Origin: a virus
Virus record (IMG/VR): IMGVR_UViG_3300037587_000342
Span: 1 to 55,186 of that record
Direction: 5' to 3' (one strand)
Length of the DNA stretch: 55,186 nucleotides
Below the pieces are notes generated by a model. That model saw nothing but the letters and a program-made list of their open reading frames with translations, had not been told where the DNA came from and did not search any database. Position numbers and translations under genes: made by a program. Shown here piece after piece: positions 14,005 through 22,954 of the stretch; position 1 is the first letter of the stretch, and each line of letters opens with the position of its first letter.

Positions 14005-16410
14005 ATGCTCGGGTGGCTGCGTAACTTCTCGCGCCGGATGACGGATGCGCTCGCCGGCAAGGCCGGCTTCGTCTCGGTCAGGCAGCTGCGCCAAGACAAG
14101 GCGGGGCTGCAGTTCCTCCAGAAGCAGTTCAATCTCGACCCCACGTTCTTCCAGCGGTTCGGGGTCGAAACGCTCAGCGCCCCGGGCGGGATGCGCAGCC
14201 CGTTCAACGAGCACCCGTGGGTGTTCGCGGTACTCGCGAGCCGTGCGCGCCAGATGGCGCAGGTCCCGTTCGTGATCGCGAATCGCGGCCAGAACGGCAC
14301 CACCAAGGAACTCCCGCCCACCGATCCGCTCGTCCAGCTGTTCGAGCGGCCCAACCGGGTCATGACGGGCGAGCAGATGTGGTCGCTCACCAACACGTGG
14401 ATCGACCTGCTGGGAGAGGCCTTCTGGATCCTCGAGCGCAAGACCATCGCCCAGGACCCGACCAGGATCTGGCCGTGGGCCGGCGGCCGGCGCTGGGAGC
14501 CTGGGCGCCTCGGGGATGACAAGTTTCCGATCGAGTGGATCCTGACGAAGCCCGATGGGCAGCGCGTGCGGATCCCGGTCGAGCAGATCATCCACTTCCA
14601 TCTGCCGAACCCCGACAACCCGCTGCGGGGCACGCCCCCGCTGGCATCAGCGCACATCACCCTGGTCGCTGACAAGCTCTCGGAGGTCTACACCGAGAAG
14701 TTCTTCGAGAACGGCGCGCAGCCCAGCGGCTGGATCAAATACAAGGAATCGCTGGACGAGGACGAGTTCGAGGCCGTCCGGATCCGCCACGAGGACAGCC
14801 ACAAGGGCGCTGGCAAGTCGCACCGGATCGGCGTGCTCGACGATGGCGCGGAGTTCATCGAGAGCAAGCTGACGAACCGCGACATGGAGTTCCTGAAGCT
14901 CCGCGAGTGGGCTCGGGAAGTGGTGTGCGCGATCTACGGGTGGCCCAAATGGGCACTGGGGATCACGGACACCATGAACTTTGCCACGGCAGTCGCTGCC
15001 AAGCAGACGCTGTGGGAGGAGAACCTGATCCCGATGTTCCGCTCCAAGGAGCGGACGCTGGACGCGCAGCTGTTCCGGTGGATCCGCGGCGGCCGGATCA
15101 CGGGGTTCTTCGATGAGACGAACGTGCCGGCCATGCAGCAGGTCCGTGAGGCCAAGATCGAGAGCCTGAACAACCTGATCAAGGCCGGGATGACGCTGAA
15201 GGACGCGGGTGAGTGGCTGGACATGGACATCCCGCGCCAGCCGGCCGACACCGTCGTCTTCAAGCCGATCAACTTGGTACCGGTCGGGGATCTGCTGGGC
15301 GAGATCGAGCCGCCGGCCCCGGAGCCTCCTACCGACGAACCCGAGGATGAGCCCGAAGACGAGCCGGAAGAGGAGACGGTGCCGGCACCGGTCTTCCGGT
15401 ACGACAACATCATCGAGGCCGAGTTCGCAGAAGAAGACGCGAAGGACCGCGTGTTCGAGCGGGCGATGGCCAAGAAGATCGCGGCGCTGCCGACCAAGGC
15501 TGAGCGCCAGAGCGCCCGGGTCAAGCGGCAGCAATGGCGGGCGTGGATCCAGGCCGTCATCCGCCCGAGCGAGCGCCAGATGATGCGGCGCCTCATGCCG
15601 TACTTCGCGGCGCTGACGGCCGAGCAGCAGCGGCTGTTCAACAAGGCGGCGCGCGAAAGCAAGGAGATCTCCGGCAGCACCCGGCAGATCACCAGTCCGG
15701 ACGACATCCTGTTCGACCGCGCCGAGTGGACGCCGAAGCTCAAGCGCGTGATGCGGCCGATCATGCAGGCCTCGCTCGGGCTGTCCGAGACCTTCACCGA
15801 GGGCCAACTGGGGCCGCAGAGCAGCGTGGATCTGCTCGAGCCCGCGGTGCAGCGGTTCCTGGAGGCTCGAGTCTCGCTGCTCGACGACATCAACAAGCGG
15901 CTGCAGACCAGCTTGGCGCGGTCGCTCCAGGCCGGCATCAACGCTGGCGAGACGATCGCTGAGCTCCGGTCGCGCGTCGATACGATGCTGGGCACCTGGA
16001 CCTCGCCGGCACGCAGCCTCCGGATCGCACGCACCGAGGCCGGCACGCTCGCCAACACGATGCGGTTCCAGATGGGCCAGGCGGATGGCGATCGCTGGGA
16101 GTGGGTGACGGCGCTGGACGAGCAGGTCCGCGACTCCCACATCAACGCTGAGTTCCAGAGCGAGATCGAGCCGGTGAAGATCGGCCAAGCGTTCGAGACC
16201 TTCACGCCCATCATGTTCCCGCTGGATCCCGGTGGGCCGTCTGGCGAGACCGTCAACTGCCGGTGCGGCACCGTGTTCACGCCGCGCAGCGAGAACCCCG
16301 AGAACAGCGCCCGCGCGATGACGCGCGAGGAGTTCCTGGCAGCGTTCCGCGCCGGGATGGACCAGCAGACGAACCGAATCACTGCCTACCTGGCGGAGAT
16401 CGAGGAGTAG
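14005..16410 (+). CDS. Portal protein fused to a MuF/SPP1 gp7-type head morphogenesis domain
   Basis: Residues 1 to about 430 match HK97-family portal proteins, the dodecameric DNA gate of the head (HPWVFAVLASRARQMAQVPF, EQIIHFHLPNPDNPLRGTPP, DREFLKLREW-like NRDMEFLKLREWAREVV, AIYGWPKWALGI). A Pro/Glu/Asp-rich linker spans about 434-462. The C-terminal part (about 480-780) is a MuF-type minor head domain: SLRIARTEAGTLANTMRF near 670, VTALDEQVRDSHINAEFQ near 701 and NCRCGTVF near 750. These two functions are usually separate genes. At 801 residues it is about the sum of both. No good ribosome site precedes the ATG; a stop lies 7 codons upstream. Confidence 0.9.
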   Translation: MLGWLRNFSRRMTDALAGKAGFVSVRQLRQDKAGLQFLQKQFNLDPTFFQRFGVETLSAPGGMRSPFNEHPWVFAVLASRARQMAQVPFVIANRGQNGTTKELPPTDPLVQLFERPNRVMTGEQMWSLTNTWIDLLGEAFWILERKTIAQDPTRIWPWAGGRRWEPGRLGDDKFPIEWILTKPDGQRVRIPVEQIIHFHLPNPDNPLRGTPPLASAHITLVADKLSEVYTEKFFENGAQPSGWIKYKESLDEDEFEAVRIRHEDSHKGAGKSHRIGVLDDGAEFIESKLTNRDMEFLKLREWAREVVCAIYGWPKWALGITDTMNFATAVAAKQTLWEENLIPMFRSKERTLDAQLFRWIRGGRITGFFDETNVPAMQQVREAKIESLNNLIKAGMTLKDAGEWLDMDIPRQPADTVVFKPINLVPVGDLLGEIEPPAPEPPTDEPEDEPEDEPEEETVPAPVFRYDNIIEAEFAEEDAKDRVFERAMAKKIAALPTKAERQSARVKRQQWRAWIQAVIRPSERQMMRRLMPYFAALTAEQQRLFNKAARESKEISGSTRQITSPDDILFDRAEWTPKLKRVMRPIMQASLGLSETFTEGQLGPQSSVDLLEPAVQRFLEARVSLLDDINKRLQTSLARSLQAGINAGETIAELRSRVDTMLGTWTSPARSLRIARTEAGTLANTMRFQMGQADGDRWEWVTALDEQVRDSHINAEFQSEIEPVKIGQAFETFTPIMFPLDPGGPSGETVNCRCGTVFTPRSENPENSARAMTREEFLAAFRAGMDQQTNRITAYLAEIEE

Positions 16411-16412
16411 GT

Positions 16413-17573
16413 ATGCCCACACAGATCGAGCCGTGCAAGAAGGAACGCCGCAGCTGGTTCTCGGTGGCGCGTGGCTTCAACGAGGACGGGACGCTCAACA
16501 TCATGGCGAGCACCGAGAACGTCGATCGTCACGGCGAGATCGTGCGGGCCGAGGCCTTCAAGCCCAACATGAAGGTCTATCGCACCAACCCGGTGATCTT
16601 GGCGGCGCACGAGCACTGGCTGCTGTCCGGTGAGTCGCCCGTCATCGCGCGCTCCGAGAAGGAAACGATCATCCCCAAGGTGGGGCTGGAGCAGTTGATC
16701 CGGTTCATCCCGGCCGAGCTCTATCCCGCCGGCACGCTGCAGCTGGGTCCGCTCTACGAGGCCCTGTACCGCCAGAAGTTCATGAACACCTTCTCGATCG
16801 GCTTCATCCCGGTCGAGTGGCGGCGCGAGGATCCCGAGAGTCGGCTGGAGTACATCGAGATCGACCACCTGGAGACGAGTGCGGTGGTCGTGCCCTCCAA
16901 CCGCGAGAGCTTGGCGAAGGCGGCGGACGAGAACGGTGCCGGCTCCAAGCTCGCCAAGTGGTGCCTGAAGCACCTCAGCGGCGACCTGTCCGAGCGCGAC
17001 TGGGATCCCCAGGTCGTGCGGAACAACCTGCGCGCACTGCAGGGTGCGGTGCGCAGCCTGAGGATCGAGATCGGTGAGGCGATCGAGGAGTCGCGGGCCG
17101 CCATCATCGCCAACGCCGACACCGGCAACGTGAACATCCAGCTAGATCCCGAGGTCGACACACTGGAAGTGATCGACGATGCCGCGAAGGCCGCGAAGGC
17201 TGCGAGCGCCGCGCAGGACCCGATCTACGACGACCTCCCGGAGCGTGGTGCCGAGGTCGAGAAGCCGGCCGAAGAGCCGACCGGGGAGCCCTGCACACAC
17301 TGCGGCATCACGTCGGAAGACGTGGACCGGGTCGAGCAGTCGTCCCGCCTGATGCAGGACGCGACCGAGCGCAACGAGTTCGTACTGGCCCAGATGGAGG
17401 GCTTGGTCGTGAGGGCCGAGTCCGCCGCCAAGGGCCATCCCACAAGCACAGAGCCGAGTCAACGTGACAGCGACGCGACGGGCGCCGCGGCGGATGACAA
17501 GGCAGACGAGATCCGACGCGGTCTCGACAGGATCAATGCTGCCGCCAAGGCGGCGCACAACGGGCGCAGCTAG
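16413..17573 (+). CDS. Prohead maturation protease (S78/HK97 family)
   Basis: Cleaves capsid and scaffold proteins inside the prohead. NIMASTENVDRHGEIVRAEAF, then NPVILAAHEH with the likely catalytic His66, and NTFSIGFIPVEW with the likely catalytic Ser128, give the family pattern. ETSAVVVPSNRESL closes the protease domain. The C-terminal half (from about 190) is helical and charged, carries CTHCGITSEDVD, and may act as a scaffold, since this phage has no separate scaffold gene. Start ATG 16413, after GAGGAG, two bases after the portal stop. Confidence 0.88.
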   Translation: MPTQIEPCKKERRSWFSVARGFNEDGTLNIMASTENVDRHGEIVRAEAFKPNMKVYRTNPVILAAHEHWLLSGESPVIARSEKETIIPKVGLEQLIRFIPAELYPAGTLQLGPLYEALYRQKFMNTFSIGFIPVEWRREDPESRLEYIEIDHLETSAVVVPSNRESLAKAADENGAGSKLAKWCLKHLSGDLSERDWDPQVVRNNLRALQGAVRSLRIEIGEAIEESRAAIIANADTGNVNIQLDPEVDTLEVIDDAAKAAKAASAAQDPIYDDLPERGAEVEKPAEEPTGEPCTHCGITSEDVDRVEQSSRLMQDATERNEFVLAQMEGLVVRAESAAKGHPTSTEPSQRDSDATGAAADDKADEIRRGLDRINAAAKAAHNGRS

Positions 17574-17594
17574 CGCGGAAGCAAGGAGGAAGCC

Positions 17595-18848
17595 ATGCCG
17601 GACACGGCAACCCTGGAGACGATCCAGGAGGGTGTGGACAACGTCGAGAAGTCCGTGGGGGATCTCGGCGGAGAGGTGACGGCGATCAAGACCTCGGTGG
17701 AGGAACTGAAGACAGCCAACGAGGCACACGAAGCTCAGATCGCAGCGATCAACGAGCAGCGTGCGTCGCAGGGTGCCCCGGGCATCCACGGCGGAGAGGG
17801 CAGCAAGCACAAGTACGCCTTCTCCCTGCACGACATGCTGAAGCATGCGGCGAAGATCACGAACGGCAAGGAGAACACGCTCGATTGCCCGGCAGACGCA
17901 CGTGAGAAGATCATGTCCACCGAGATCGGCCCCGACGGCGCCTATACGGTGCCGCCGGAGTTCGCTCCGGAACTGATCGAGCGTCTGAAGGCCGAGCAGG
18001 TCCTGGTCAAGGCCGGCATGCGCACCTTCACGGTGGACGCCGGCTTCGGCGCCGTGCATCTGCCGCGGCTCGAGAGCGGAATGACCATCGGCGAGATCGG
18101 TGAGGCCGGAGTGCCCGCCGTCTCGACGCCGCAGGTCGAACTGCTCGTGGCCAACGTGAAGCGGATCGCAGGCGTGGTGGAGGTGCCCAACGACCTCCTG
18201 CGCATGAACGGTGTGGGGCTCGAGGACGCGCTGCGCCAGGACTTCATCGAGGACGGCGCGTTGCGTGCCGACATCCTCGGTCTGCGCGGCACTGGTGCGA
18301 GCAATCAGCCCCGCGGCATCGTGAACACACCGGGCATCGGCTCGGTGGTGATCGGTGCGACGGGTGGCCCGATCACGATCGACCTCCTGCTGGACCTCCA
18401 GAAGGATGTCGCCGGGGCCAACAGCATGATGCGGCGACCGGCCTACATCATGCACTCCAACGTCTGGTACAACACCCTGCAGATCACCGAGGACAGCAAG
18501 CACGTCTTCCCGTCCGTCTTCTTCGCTCCTGGCATCCAGGAGATCCCGAAGATGGAGGCCGGTCTGCTCGGGCACATGGCCCTCAAGAGCAACCAGATCC
18601 CGACCAACCTCGAGAAGAGCACGTCGGGCCAGATCCTCTCCGAGATCTACTTCGGTGACTGGAGCGACTTCATCCAGGTCCGCTGGGGCAACCTGGAGCT
18701 CCGCACGTCGCGCGAGGCGACCCACCCGACCACGGGCCGGAGCGCCTTCCACCAGGACCTGACCGTGTTCCTGCTCATCCAGCGGCTGGACTACGTGGTC
18801 CGGCACCCGGGCAGCTTCTCGGTCATCACCGACGTCGAGGCCAACTAG
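17595..18848 (+). CDS. Major capsid protein (HK97 fold)
   Basis: The N-terminal 70 residues form a helical coiled-coil delta domain (EGVDNVEKSVGDLGGEVTAI) probably removed by the protease upstream. The rest matches HK97-family capsid proteins: DGAYTVPPEFAPELIERL, VLVKAGMRTFTV, a surface strand (VHLPRLESGMTIGEIGE), LVANVKRIAGVVEVPNDLLR, LRGTGASNQPRGIVNTP and a C-terminal LEKSTSGQILSEIYFGDWSD. 417 residues. Strong ribosome site (AAGGAGGAAGCC). Confidence 0.93.
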   Translation: MPDTATLETIQEGVDNVEKSVGDLGGEVTAIKTSVEELKTANEAHEAQIAAINEQRASQGAPGIHGGEGSKHKYAFSLHDMLKHAAKITNGKENTLDCPADAREKIMSTEIGPDGAYTVPPEFAPELIERLKAEQVLVKAGMRTFTVDAGFGAVHLPRLESGMTIGEIGEAGVPAVSTPQVELLVANVKRIAGVVEVPNDLLRMNGVGLEDALRQDFIEDGALRADILGLRGTGASNQPRGIVNTPGIGSVVIGATGGPITIDLLLDLQKDVAGANSMMRRPAYIMHSNVWYNTLQITEDSKHVFPSVFFAPGIQEIPKMEAGLLGHMALKSNQIPTNLEKSTSGQILSEIYFGDWSDFIQVRWGNLELRTSREATHPTTGRSAFHQDLTVFLLIQRLDYVVRHPGSFSVITDVEAN

Positions 18849-18858
18849 CGACTGATCC

Positions 18859-18889
18859 AGGGCGGGGGCGTGCCCGGCGCCCCCGCCCT
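18859..18889 (+). terminator. Very stable hairpin after the capsid gene
   Basis: Perfect 12-base stem AGGGCGGGGGCG / CGCCCCCGCCCT with loop TGCCCGG, 10 bases after the capsid stop. There is no U-tract, so it may act as a partial terminator or protect the capsid mRNA 3' end rather than be an intrinsic terminator. Confidence 0.6.
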
Positions 18890-18947
18890 TCACCCACCGG
18901 GCACAGTGGCGAAACCAGTCAACGAGTAACGAAAGAAGGAGTGAAGC

Positions 18948-19361
18948 ATGTTCACCGGAAGCAAGCCGCAGGTCGCGGGCGGCACCCGGCGAGTCGTGTT
19001 GGATCAGGACACCGTCACCGCGGATGCCCAGGGCTCGGGTGTGGATGTCACGGATCTGATCGGGCTCGGCCTGGTGCTAGTCACGATCGGCGTGCCCGCG
19101 AACGCGGACAACACGATCGAGGCGCAGTTGCAGGAGTCCACGGACGACGCAGCGGCAGACGCCTACGAGGACATCGCTGGCGCGACCACGGGGATCATCA
19201 CCTCGGATGTCGCGACGGTGGAGGAGATCGTGGACGTGGATCTGGACGCGGCCGAGGACTTCATCCGGGTCAGCTACGAGAACGTGGCCGGCACGAGTCC
19301 GTCCTACGAGGTCGCGGTCGTCCTGATCGCTGGTGCGCAGGTTCTGCCGAACGATCCCTAG
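18948..19361 (+). CDS. Probable capsid accessory or decoration protein (137 aa)
   Basis: Beta-rich protein (GTRRVVLDQDTVTADAQGSG, IGLGLVLVTIGVPANADNTI) with strongly acidic composition and no Cys. Its position just after the major capsid gene, with a strong ribosome site (GAAGGAG), suits a head decoration or stabilising protein, but I cannot match a named family. Confidence 0.55.
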   Translation: MFTGSKPQVAGGTRRVVLDQDTVTADAQGSGVDVTDLIGLGLVLVTIGVPANADNTIEAQLQESTDDAAADAYEDIAGATTGIITSDVATVEEIVDVDLDAAEDFIRVSYENVAGTSPSYEVAVVLIAGAQVLPNDP

Positions 19362-19412
19362 GCCATAGGGCTAGAGCGAAGTAAAGTCCCTCCCGGGACA
19401 TAGGGAGTGGTG

Positions 19413-19433
19413 GGGGTCGGACGTACCGGCCCC
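19413..19433 (+). other. Hairpin upstream of the 19465 gene
   Basis: GGGGTCGG / CCGGCCCC (one G-U pair) with a five-base loop in the 103-base gap between two head genes. The gap also has the leader element at 19449. Confidence 0.45.
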
Positions 19434-19464
19434 TGCCCTCCCGACCTTTCCGGGAGGAACAACC

Positions 19465-19776
19465 ATGACACGCGAGAAGCTCGAGAAGAAGCCGGCCCGC
19501 AACCAGTACCAACTGCGGGAGGGCTACAGCATCAAGGAGGGCGACGTTCTCGTCTCGGGACCGGACTTCATCACCCGGTCACTGGAAGAGGCGTTCAAGA
19601 TCAAGCACATGCTCGAAGAGGCGCACACGGTCGAAGCCCAGTGGAAAGCGCGCCAGAGTGAGCGCAACGCCACGCGACGCGACTCGAAGTTGCGCGCCGC
19701 AGCGATCGCACGTGGTCTGGATCCAGACGAGGTGATGCGGAACCGTCCAGGCAATGACGGTGGAGGCGGCGACTAA
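19465..19776 (+). CDS. Hypothetical head-region protein (103 aa)
   Basis: Preceded by the leader element TCCGGGAGGAAC. The N-terminus is basic (TREKLEKKPARNQYQLREGY); the middle is a long charged helix; the C-terminus is Gly/Asp-rich. Position between capsid and connector suggests a structural or assembly role. No family recognised. Confidence 0.55.
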   Translation: MTREKLEKKPARNQYQLREGYSIKEGDVLVSGPDFITRSLEEAFKIKHMLEEAHTVEAQWKARQSERNATRRDSKLRAAAIARGLDPDEVMRNRPGNDGGGGD

Positions 19777-20421
19777 TTGGCAACCTTCCTCCTCAGTGAC
19801 CTGAATGCGGTGAAGACCGCTCTGAAAGCCGAGGGGGAGAGCGACGATGGCGTTCTCACGCTCTGGTTGAGGACCGTTAGCGCCGAGGCCGCGAAGATCA
19901 TGAAGCGGCCGACTGGTATCCGGCAGGAAGCCCGGGTAGAGACCGTGAACGTGCGGCGCGGTCAACGGGTGTTCCCCGTCCGTGGCTGGCCGATCGTCAG
20001 CATCGCGTCGATCGAGTGGGATCCGCTCAGCAGCTTCATCACGCCCACGACGCTCGATACCAACCTCTACACATTCGATCCCCGCAAGGGGCTCGTGTAT
20101 CTGCGGCTCGACCTCAATACCCACTTCGGGCACATCCACGGGGGCCACGGCTCGCACACGGATCTCGCACCGCAGTCGCTGCGCGTCACCTACATGGGTG
20201 GGATCGCAACCGACATCGAGGCGCTGCGCGCGGATGACGAGTACGACGACATCGAGCAGGCCGTGCTGCTCCAGATCCATGCAATGTGGAAGCGGCGCGA
20301 TTCGACGCCGGGCGACTTTGCGATAAGCGGGCAGGGCGGATCCACGCGCCAGCCGGCGCTGGATTGGGTGCCGCAGGCATTCAAGATTCTGAAGCGCCAC
20401 GCGAGGCGGAACGTTGCCTGA
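19777..20421 (+). CDS. Head-tail connector (HK97 gp6-like)
   Basis: Forms a ring under the portal that closes the DNA channel. Consistent with this family: an N-terminal helix (LSDLNAVKTALKAEGESDDG), SAEAAKIMKRPTGI, a beta section with GWPIVSIASIEWD and a helical C-terminal part (DDIEQAVLLQIHAMWKRRD). The start is TTG directly after the previous stop, with GGAGG about 9 bases upstream. The assignment rests on fold-like pattern and position. Confidence 0.65.
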   Translation: MATFLLSDLNAVKTALKAEGESDDGVLTLWLRTVSAEAAKIMKRPTGIRQEARVETVNVRRGQRVFPVRGWPIVSIASIEWDPLSSFITPTTLDTNLYTFDPRKGLVYLRLDLNTHFGHIHGGHGSHTDLAPQSLRVTYMGGIATDIEALRADDEYDDIEQAVLLQIHAMWKRRDSTPGDFAISGQGGSTRQPALDWVPQAFKILKRHARRNVA

Positions 20422-21046
20422 CCTCCTGACGTTCGACATCCCCATCGCGCGCCTGGTGCGCAAGCTCTTCGACGAAGGCCCCAAGAAGGTCGAGAAGGAA
20501 CTGGATCGAGTCCTGGTGGACATCGGCCGCAAGTTCGAGCGGCACATCGTCAAGAACCGGCTGCGCGGCGGACCGAGTGCCAGGGCCGTAGGCAAGCGCA
20601 CGGGCCAGCTGCGGAACAGCTTCGGCACCCGGGCACTGGCGCGGGGGCTCGACGGCATCGTTGTCGTGGGGTTCGGTCCGCCGGCCACAGCATGGACCGG
20701 AGGCGCTGAGCGGTACGCGGCCGTCCACGAAGGACTCGTGGACATGCCCATCGAGCCGAAGAGAGGCACGTACTTGGCGATCCCGATCGCAGAGAACCTG
20801 ACCGGCTCCGGGGTCGCGCGTATCCAGAGTCCACGAGATCTCGCGGATCCGGAGTTCGTGCCGTGGCTGTTCACGACCGGACCTGGCTTCCTGGTGTTCG
20901 ATGCGGATCAGCTGATGTTCGCGCTCGTGCTCCAGGTCAGGATCCCTGCGCGGCTTCACTTCCGCGAAGACTGGGCGCGGCTGAAGCCCGAGTACCAAGC
21001 AGACATCTTCAAGGCCGTCGATCGAGGCCTGAATGCGACTCGCTGA
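20414..21046 (+). CDS. Head-tail joining or minor tail protein (gpZ / HK97-gp10-like)
   Basis: TTG start using the 8-base junction TTGCCTGA. Long helix (LVRKLFDEGPKKVEKELDRV) followed by TGQLRNSFGTRALARGLDGI and RYAAVHEGLVDMPIEP, a pattern resembling tail-completion proteins of the HK97 gp10 / lambda Z class (LRNS..., YA..HE.G). 210 residues. Order after the connector supports it. Confidence 0.6.
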   Translation: MPDLLTFDIPIARLVRKLFDEGPKKVEKELDRVLVDIGRKFERHIVKNRLRGGPSARAVGKRTGQLRNSFGTRALARGLDGIVVVGFGPPATAWTGGAERYAAVHEGLVDMPIEPKRGTYLAIPIAENLTGSGVARIQSPRDLADPEFVPWLFTTGPGFLVFDADQLMFALVLQVRIPARLHFREDWARLKPEYQADIFKAVDRGLNATR

Positions 21047-21540
21047 TGCCGAGCGTCCGCCAGAACATCATGACGGCCATCGTGGCGGCTTTCGAAAAGC
21101 TGGACCTAGGCGGCGTGCCGCGACAGCGTGTGCAGCGAGTCACGGAAGAGTGGAAGGGCGCGGAACTCGAGAGCAACCTGCCGCTGATCGTGGTGCTGGA
21201 TCCCAGCGAGGACGACTTCACGGGCAGCAACAACGCTCCGATGATGCACTACCTGAACGAGCTCGATGTCCTCGTCTTCGTGATCCTGGATGCTGGCAAC
21301 CGCGACGAATCACGGGCGAAGACCATGCGGCGCGCACTGGCCGCCGCCAAGAACGTGGTGATGACCCAGGGGGTGCCCGACACGGGCACGGTCAAGCAGG
21401 TCAACGGTGTCAACTGGTGGCACCTCAAGAACAACCAACTGGTGGAGTTCGGATCCGGAGGCAACGTGGTTGCGGTGAAGTTGGGGACGAGTGTTCTCTA
21501 CTTGCACAGTGACACAGACGCAAACGTCGGGAGGCAGTAA
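21046..21540 (+). CDS. Tail terminator or completion protein (lambda gpU-like position)
   Basis: A 164-residue alpha/beta protein: MPSVRQNIMTAIVAAFEKLD, a beta strand block LNELDVLVFVILDAGN, and a C-terminal sheet (NVVAVKLGTSVLYLHS). This layout is like the tail terminators that cap the tube next to the head. Assigned largely by position just before the tail tube gene; both junctions overlap (TGATG and TAATG). Confidence 0.55.
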   Translation: MPSVRQNIMTAIVAAFEKLDLGGVPRQRVQRVTEEWKGAELESNLPLIVVLDPSEDDFTGSNNAPMMHYLNELDVLVFVILDAGNRDESRAKTMRRALAAAKNVVMTQGVPDTGTVKQVNGVNWWHLKNNQLVEFGSGGNVVAVKLGTSVLYLHSDTDANVGRQ

Positions 21541-22484
21541 TGGCCGTCATCCTCAAGGAACGTGGAATGATTGCGGTGGAACTCGAGGCCGTGAAAGGTA
21601 CGGCTGAAACCCCCGACGCTGCTGACGCCGGGATCGAGGTCTTCGATCCCGAGGTGGACGAGGACATCCCCATCGCACGTCGGAACTCGGTGGAGGCCAG
21701 CTTCGACAAGCGGCCCGGGATCTCAGGGAACCAGATGCGCACGGTCACGTTCCGGGTGCCCATGAAGGGCTCCGGAGTTGCCGGCACGGTCACCGAGATC
21801 ACCAAGTTGCTGCAGGCATGCGGGCTCACCGAGACGGTCAACATTGGCGTTGATGTCCTGTACGACCCGGAATCGGACGACGCGGTCAATCAGAGCGCCA
21901 CGATCGATGTCTACCAGGACAAGCTGCGCAAGCGCACGCACGGCTGCATGGGCAACGTGAAGTTCGTGATCGCGCAGAACGAGGTCCCGGTGATGGAGTT
22001 CACCTACATCGGCCTCTATAACGCAGCCTCCGACGTGCCGCTCCTGACCGGCATCAGCTACGGCACCGTGAGCCCGCCGAACCCGGTCGGTATGACCTGC
22101 ACGTGGGCCGGCTTCACGTTCCGCCTCACCAACTTCTCTCTGGACCTCGGCAACGATGTCCAGCTGCGCGAGGACATCTGCGCAGCCACCGGCTTCCTCC
22201 ACGCCTACATCGCGGATCGGCTGCCGGTGATCGAGGTGGACCCCGAGGAGGAACTGGTCGCCACCGTGGACTGGGTCGAGCAGATGCGCACCGCAACGCT
22301 GGGGGCGCTCCTGATCACCATCGGCGGGACCGCCGGCAATGTCTGGACGTTCAACGCGCCCAACGCGCAGATCGTGGACAGCACTCCGGGCGACCGGAAC
22401 CTGATGCAGATCAAGCAGCTGGTGCTGGAAGCACTGGCGAACACGGACGATGGAGACGACAGCGTCAATCTGACGCTGACCTAA
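21540..22484 (+). CDS. Major tail tube protein
   Basis: A 314-residue protein with the typical tube-protein start ERGMIAVELEAVKGTAETPD, then FRVPMKGSGVAGTVTEITKLLQACG, a beta-rich centre and a C-terminal segment rich in Asp/Thr strands. It precedes the tail chaperones, as in lambda-like phages. It would hexamerise around the tape measure to form the tail tube. Confidence 0.75.
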   Translation: MAVILKERGMIAVELEAVKGTAETPDAADAGIEVFDPEVDEDIPIARRNSVEASFDKRPGISGNQMRTVTFRVPMKGSGVAGTVTEITKLLQACGLTETVNIGVDVLYDPESDDAVNQSATIDVYQDKLRKRTHGCMGNVKFVIAQNEVPVMEFTYIGLYNAASDVPLLTGISYGTVSPPNPVGMTCTWAGFTFRLTNFSLDLGNDVQLREDICAATGFLHAYIADRLPVIEVDPEEELVATVDWVEQMRTATLGALLITIGGTAGNVWTFNAPNAQIVDSTPGDRNLMQIKQLVLEALANTDDGDDSVNLTLT

Positions 22485-22486
22485 CC

Positions 22487-22502
22487 GACACGCTCGCGTG
22501 TC
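22487..22502 (+). other. Small hairpin before the tail chaperone gene
   Basis: GACACG / CGTGTC with loop CTCG, immediately before the ACCGGGAGGGAC leader element at 22503. It may limit translation or stabilise the mRNA. Confidence 0.45.
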
Positions 22503-22519
22503 ACCGGGAGGGACACACA

Positions 22520-22954
22520 ATGGGACGACCGAAGGCACTAGCGGAACTGCACGTGACACCCTACGTGCTCCGCAACAACCGAGAGGATCCGGAATCGGAG
22601 CAGGTCAAGTGGATGATCCGCGGGCTCGAGACAGAGGAGCGCAACGTGCTGTTCCAACGCATGCGGCGCGAATGCGTGTTCAAGCCCGACGGATCGTTCG
22701 ACCTGAAGAAGAGCGAGCACTTGGCGGTAACGCAGTGCATGCGGGAGGCCTGTCGCTACGGCCTGAAGGGCTGGCACAACCTCAAGCAGCCCGTGGTCGA
22801 TCCGGCTACTCGCAAGATGGTGGGTGAGGAGGATCTGCCGTTCCCCGGTTCTGGCGATGCGTCAGTGCGGAAGATCGACAATGACATCGCGATCGAACTC
22901 GGCCTAGAGATCCTCGTGCGCAGCAGGCTCACGGAGGAGGAATCGGGAAACTGA
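22520..22954 (+). CDS. Tail assembly chaperone, short form (gpG-like)
   Basis: A 144-residue protein between tail tube and tape measure. MGRPKALAELHVTPYVLRNN begins the usual helix-rich assembly chaperone; the C-terminus (IELGLEILVRSRLTEEESGN) ends at a slippery GGGAAAC heptamer placed exactly before the stop. In lambda the equivalent protein assists tape measure and tube assembly. Strong leader element and ribosome site precede the start. Confidence 0.75.
   Translation: MGRPKALAELHVTPYVLRNNREDPESEQVKWMIRGLETEERNVLFQRMRRECVFKPDGSFDLKKSEHLAVTQCMREACRYGLKGWHNLKQPVVDPATRKMVGEEDLPFPGSGDASVRKIDNDIAIELGLEILVRSRLTEEESGN
22945..22951 (+). promoter_or_regulatory. -1 ribosomal frameshift site GGGAAAC
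   Basis: G GGA AAC in the reading frame of the chaperone gene, followed directly by its TGA stop. It fits the X XXY YYZ heptamer exactly and slips into the frame that continues to 23415. Same type as the lambda G-GT site (GGGAAAG). Confidence 0.85.

Noticed and set aside
14647-16422. 591-codon open frame on the minus strand opposite the portal-MuF gene
   Set aside because: Long antisense frames are expected in GC-rich coding DNA. The + strand product has clear portal and MuF motifs and the minus-strand protein has none.
17142-18893. 583-codon minus-strand frame opposite the protease and capsid genes
   Set aside because: Shadow frame with low-complexity composition; the + strand encodes recognisable capsid and protease proteins.
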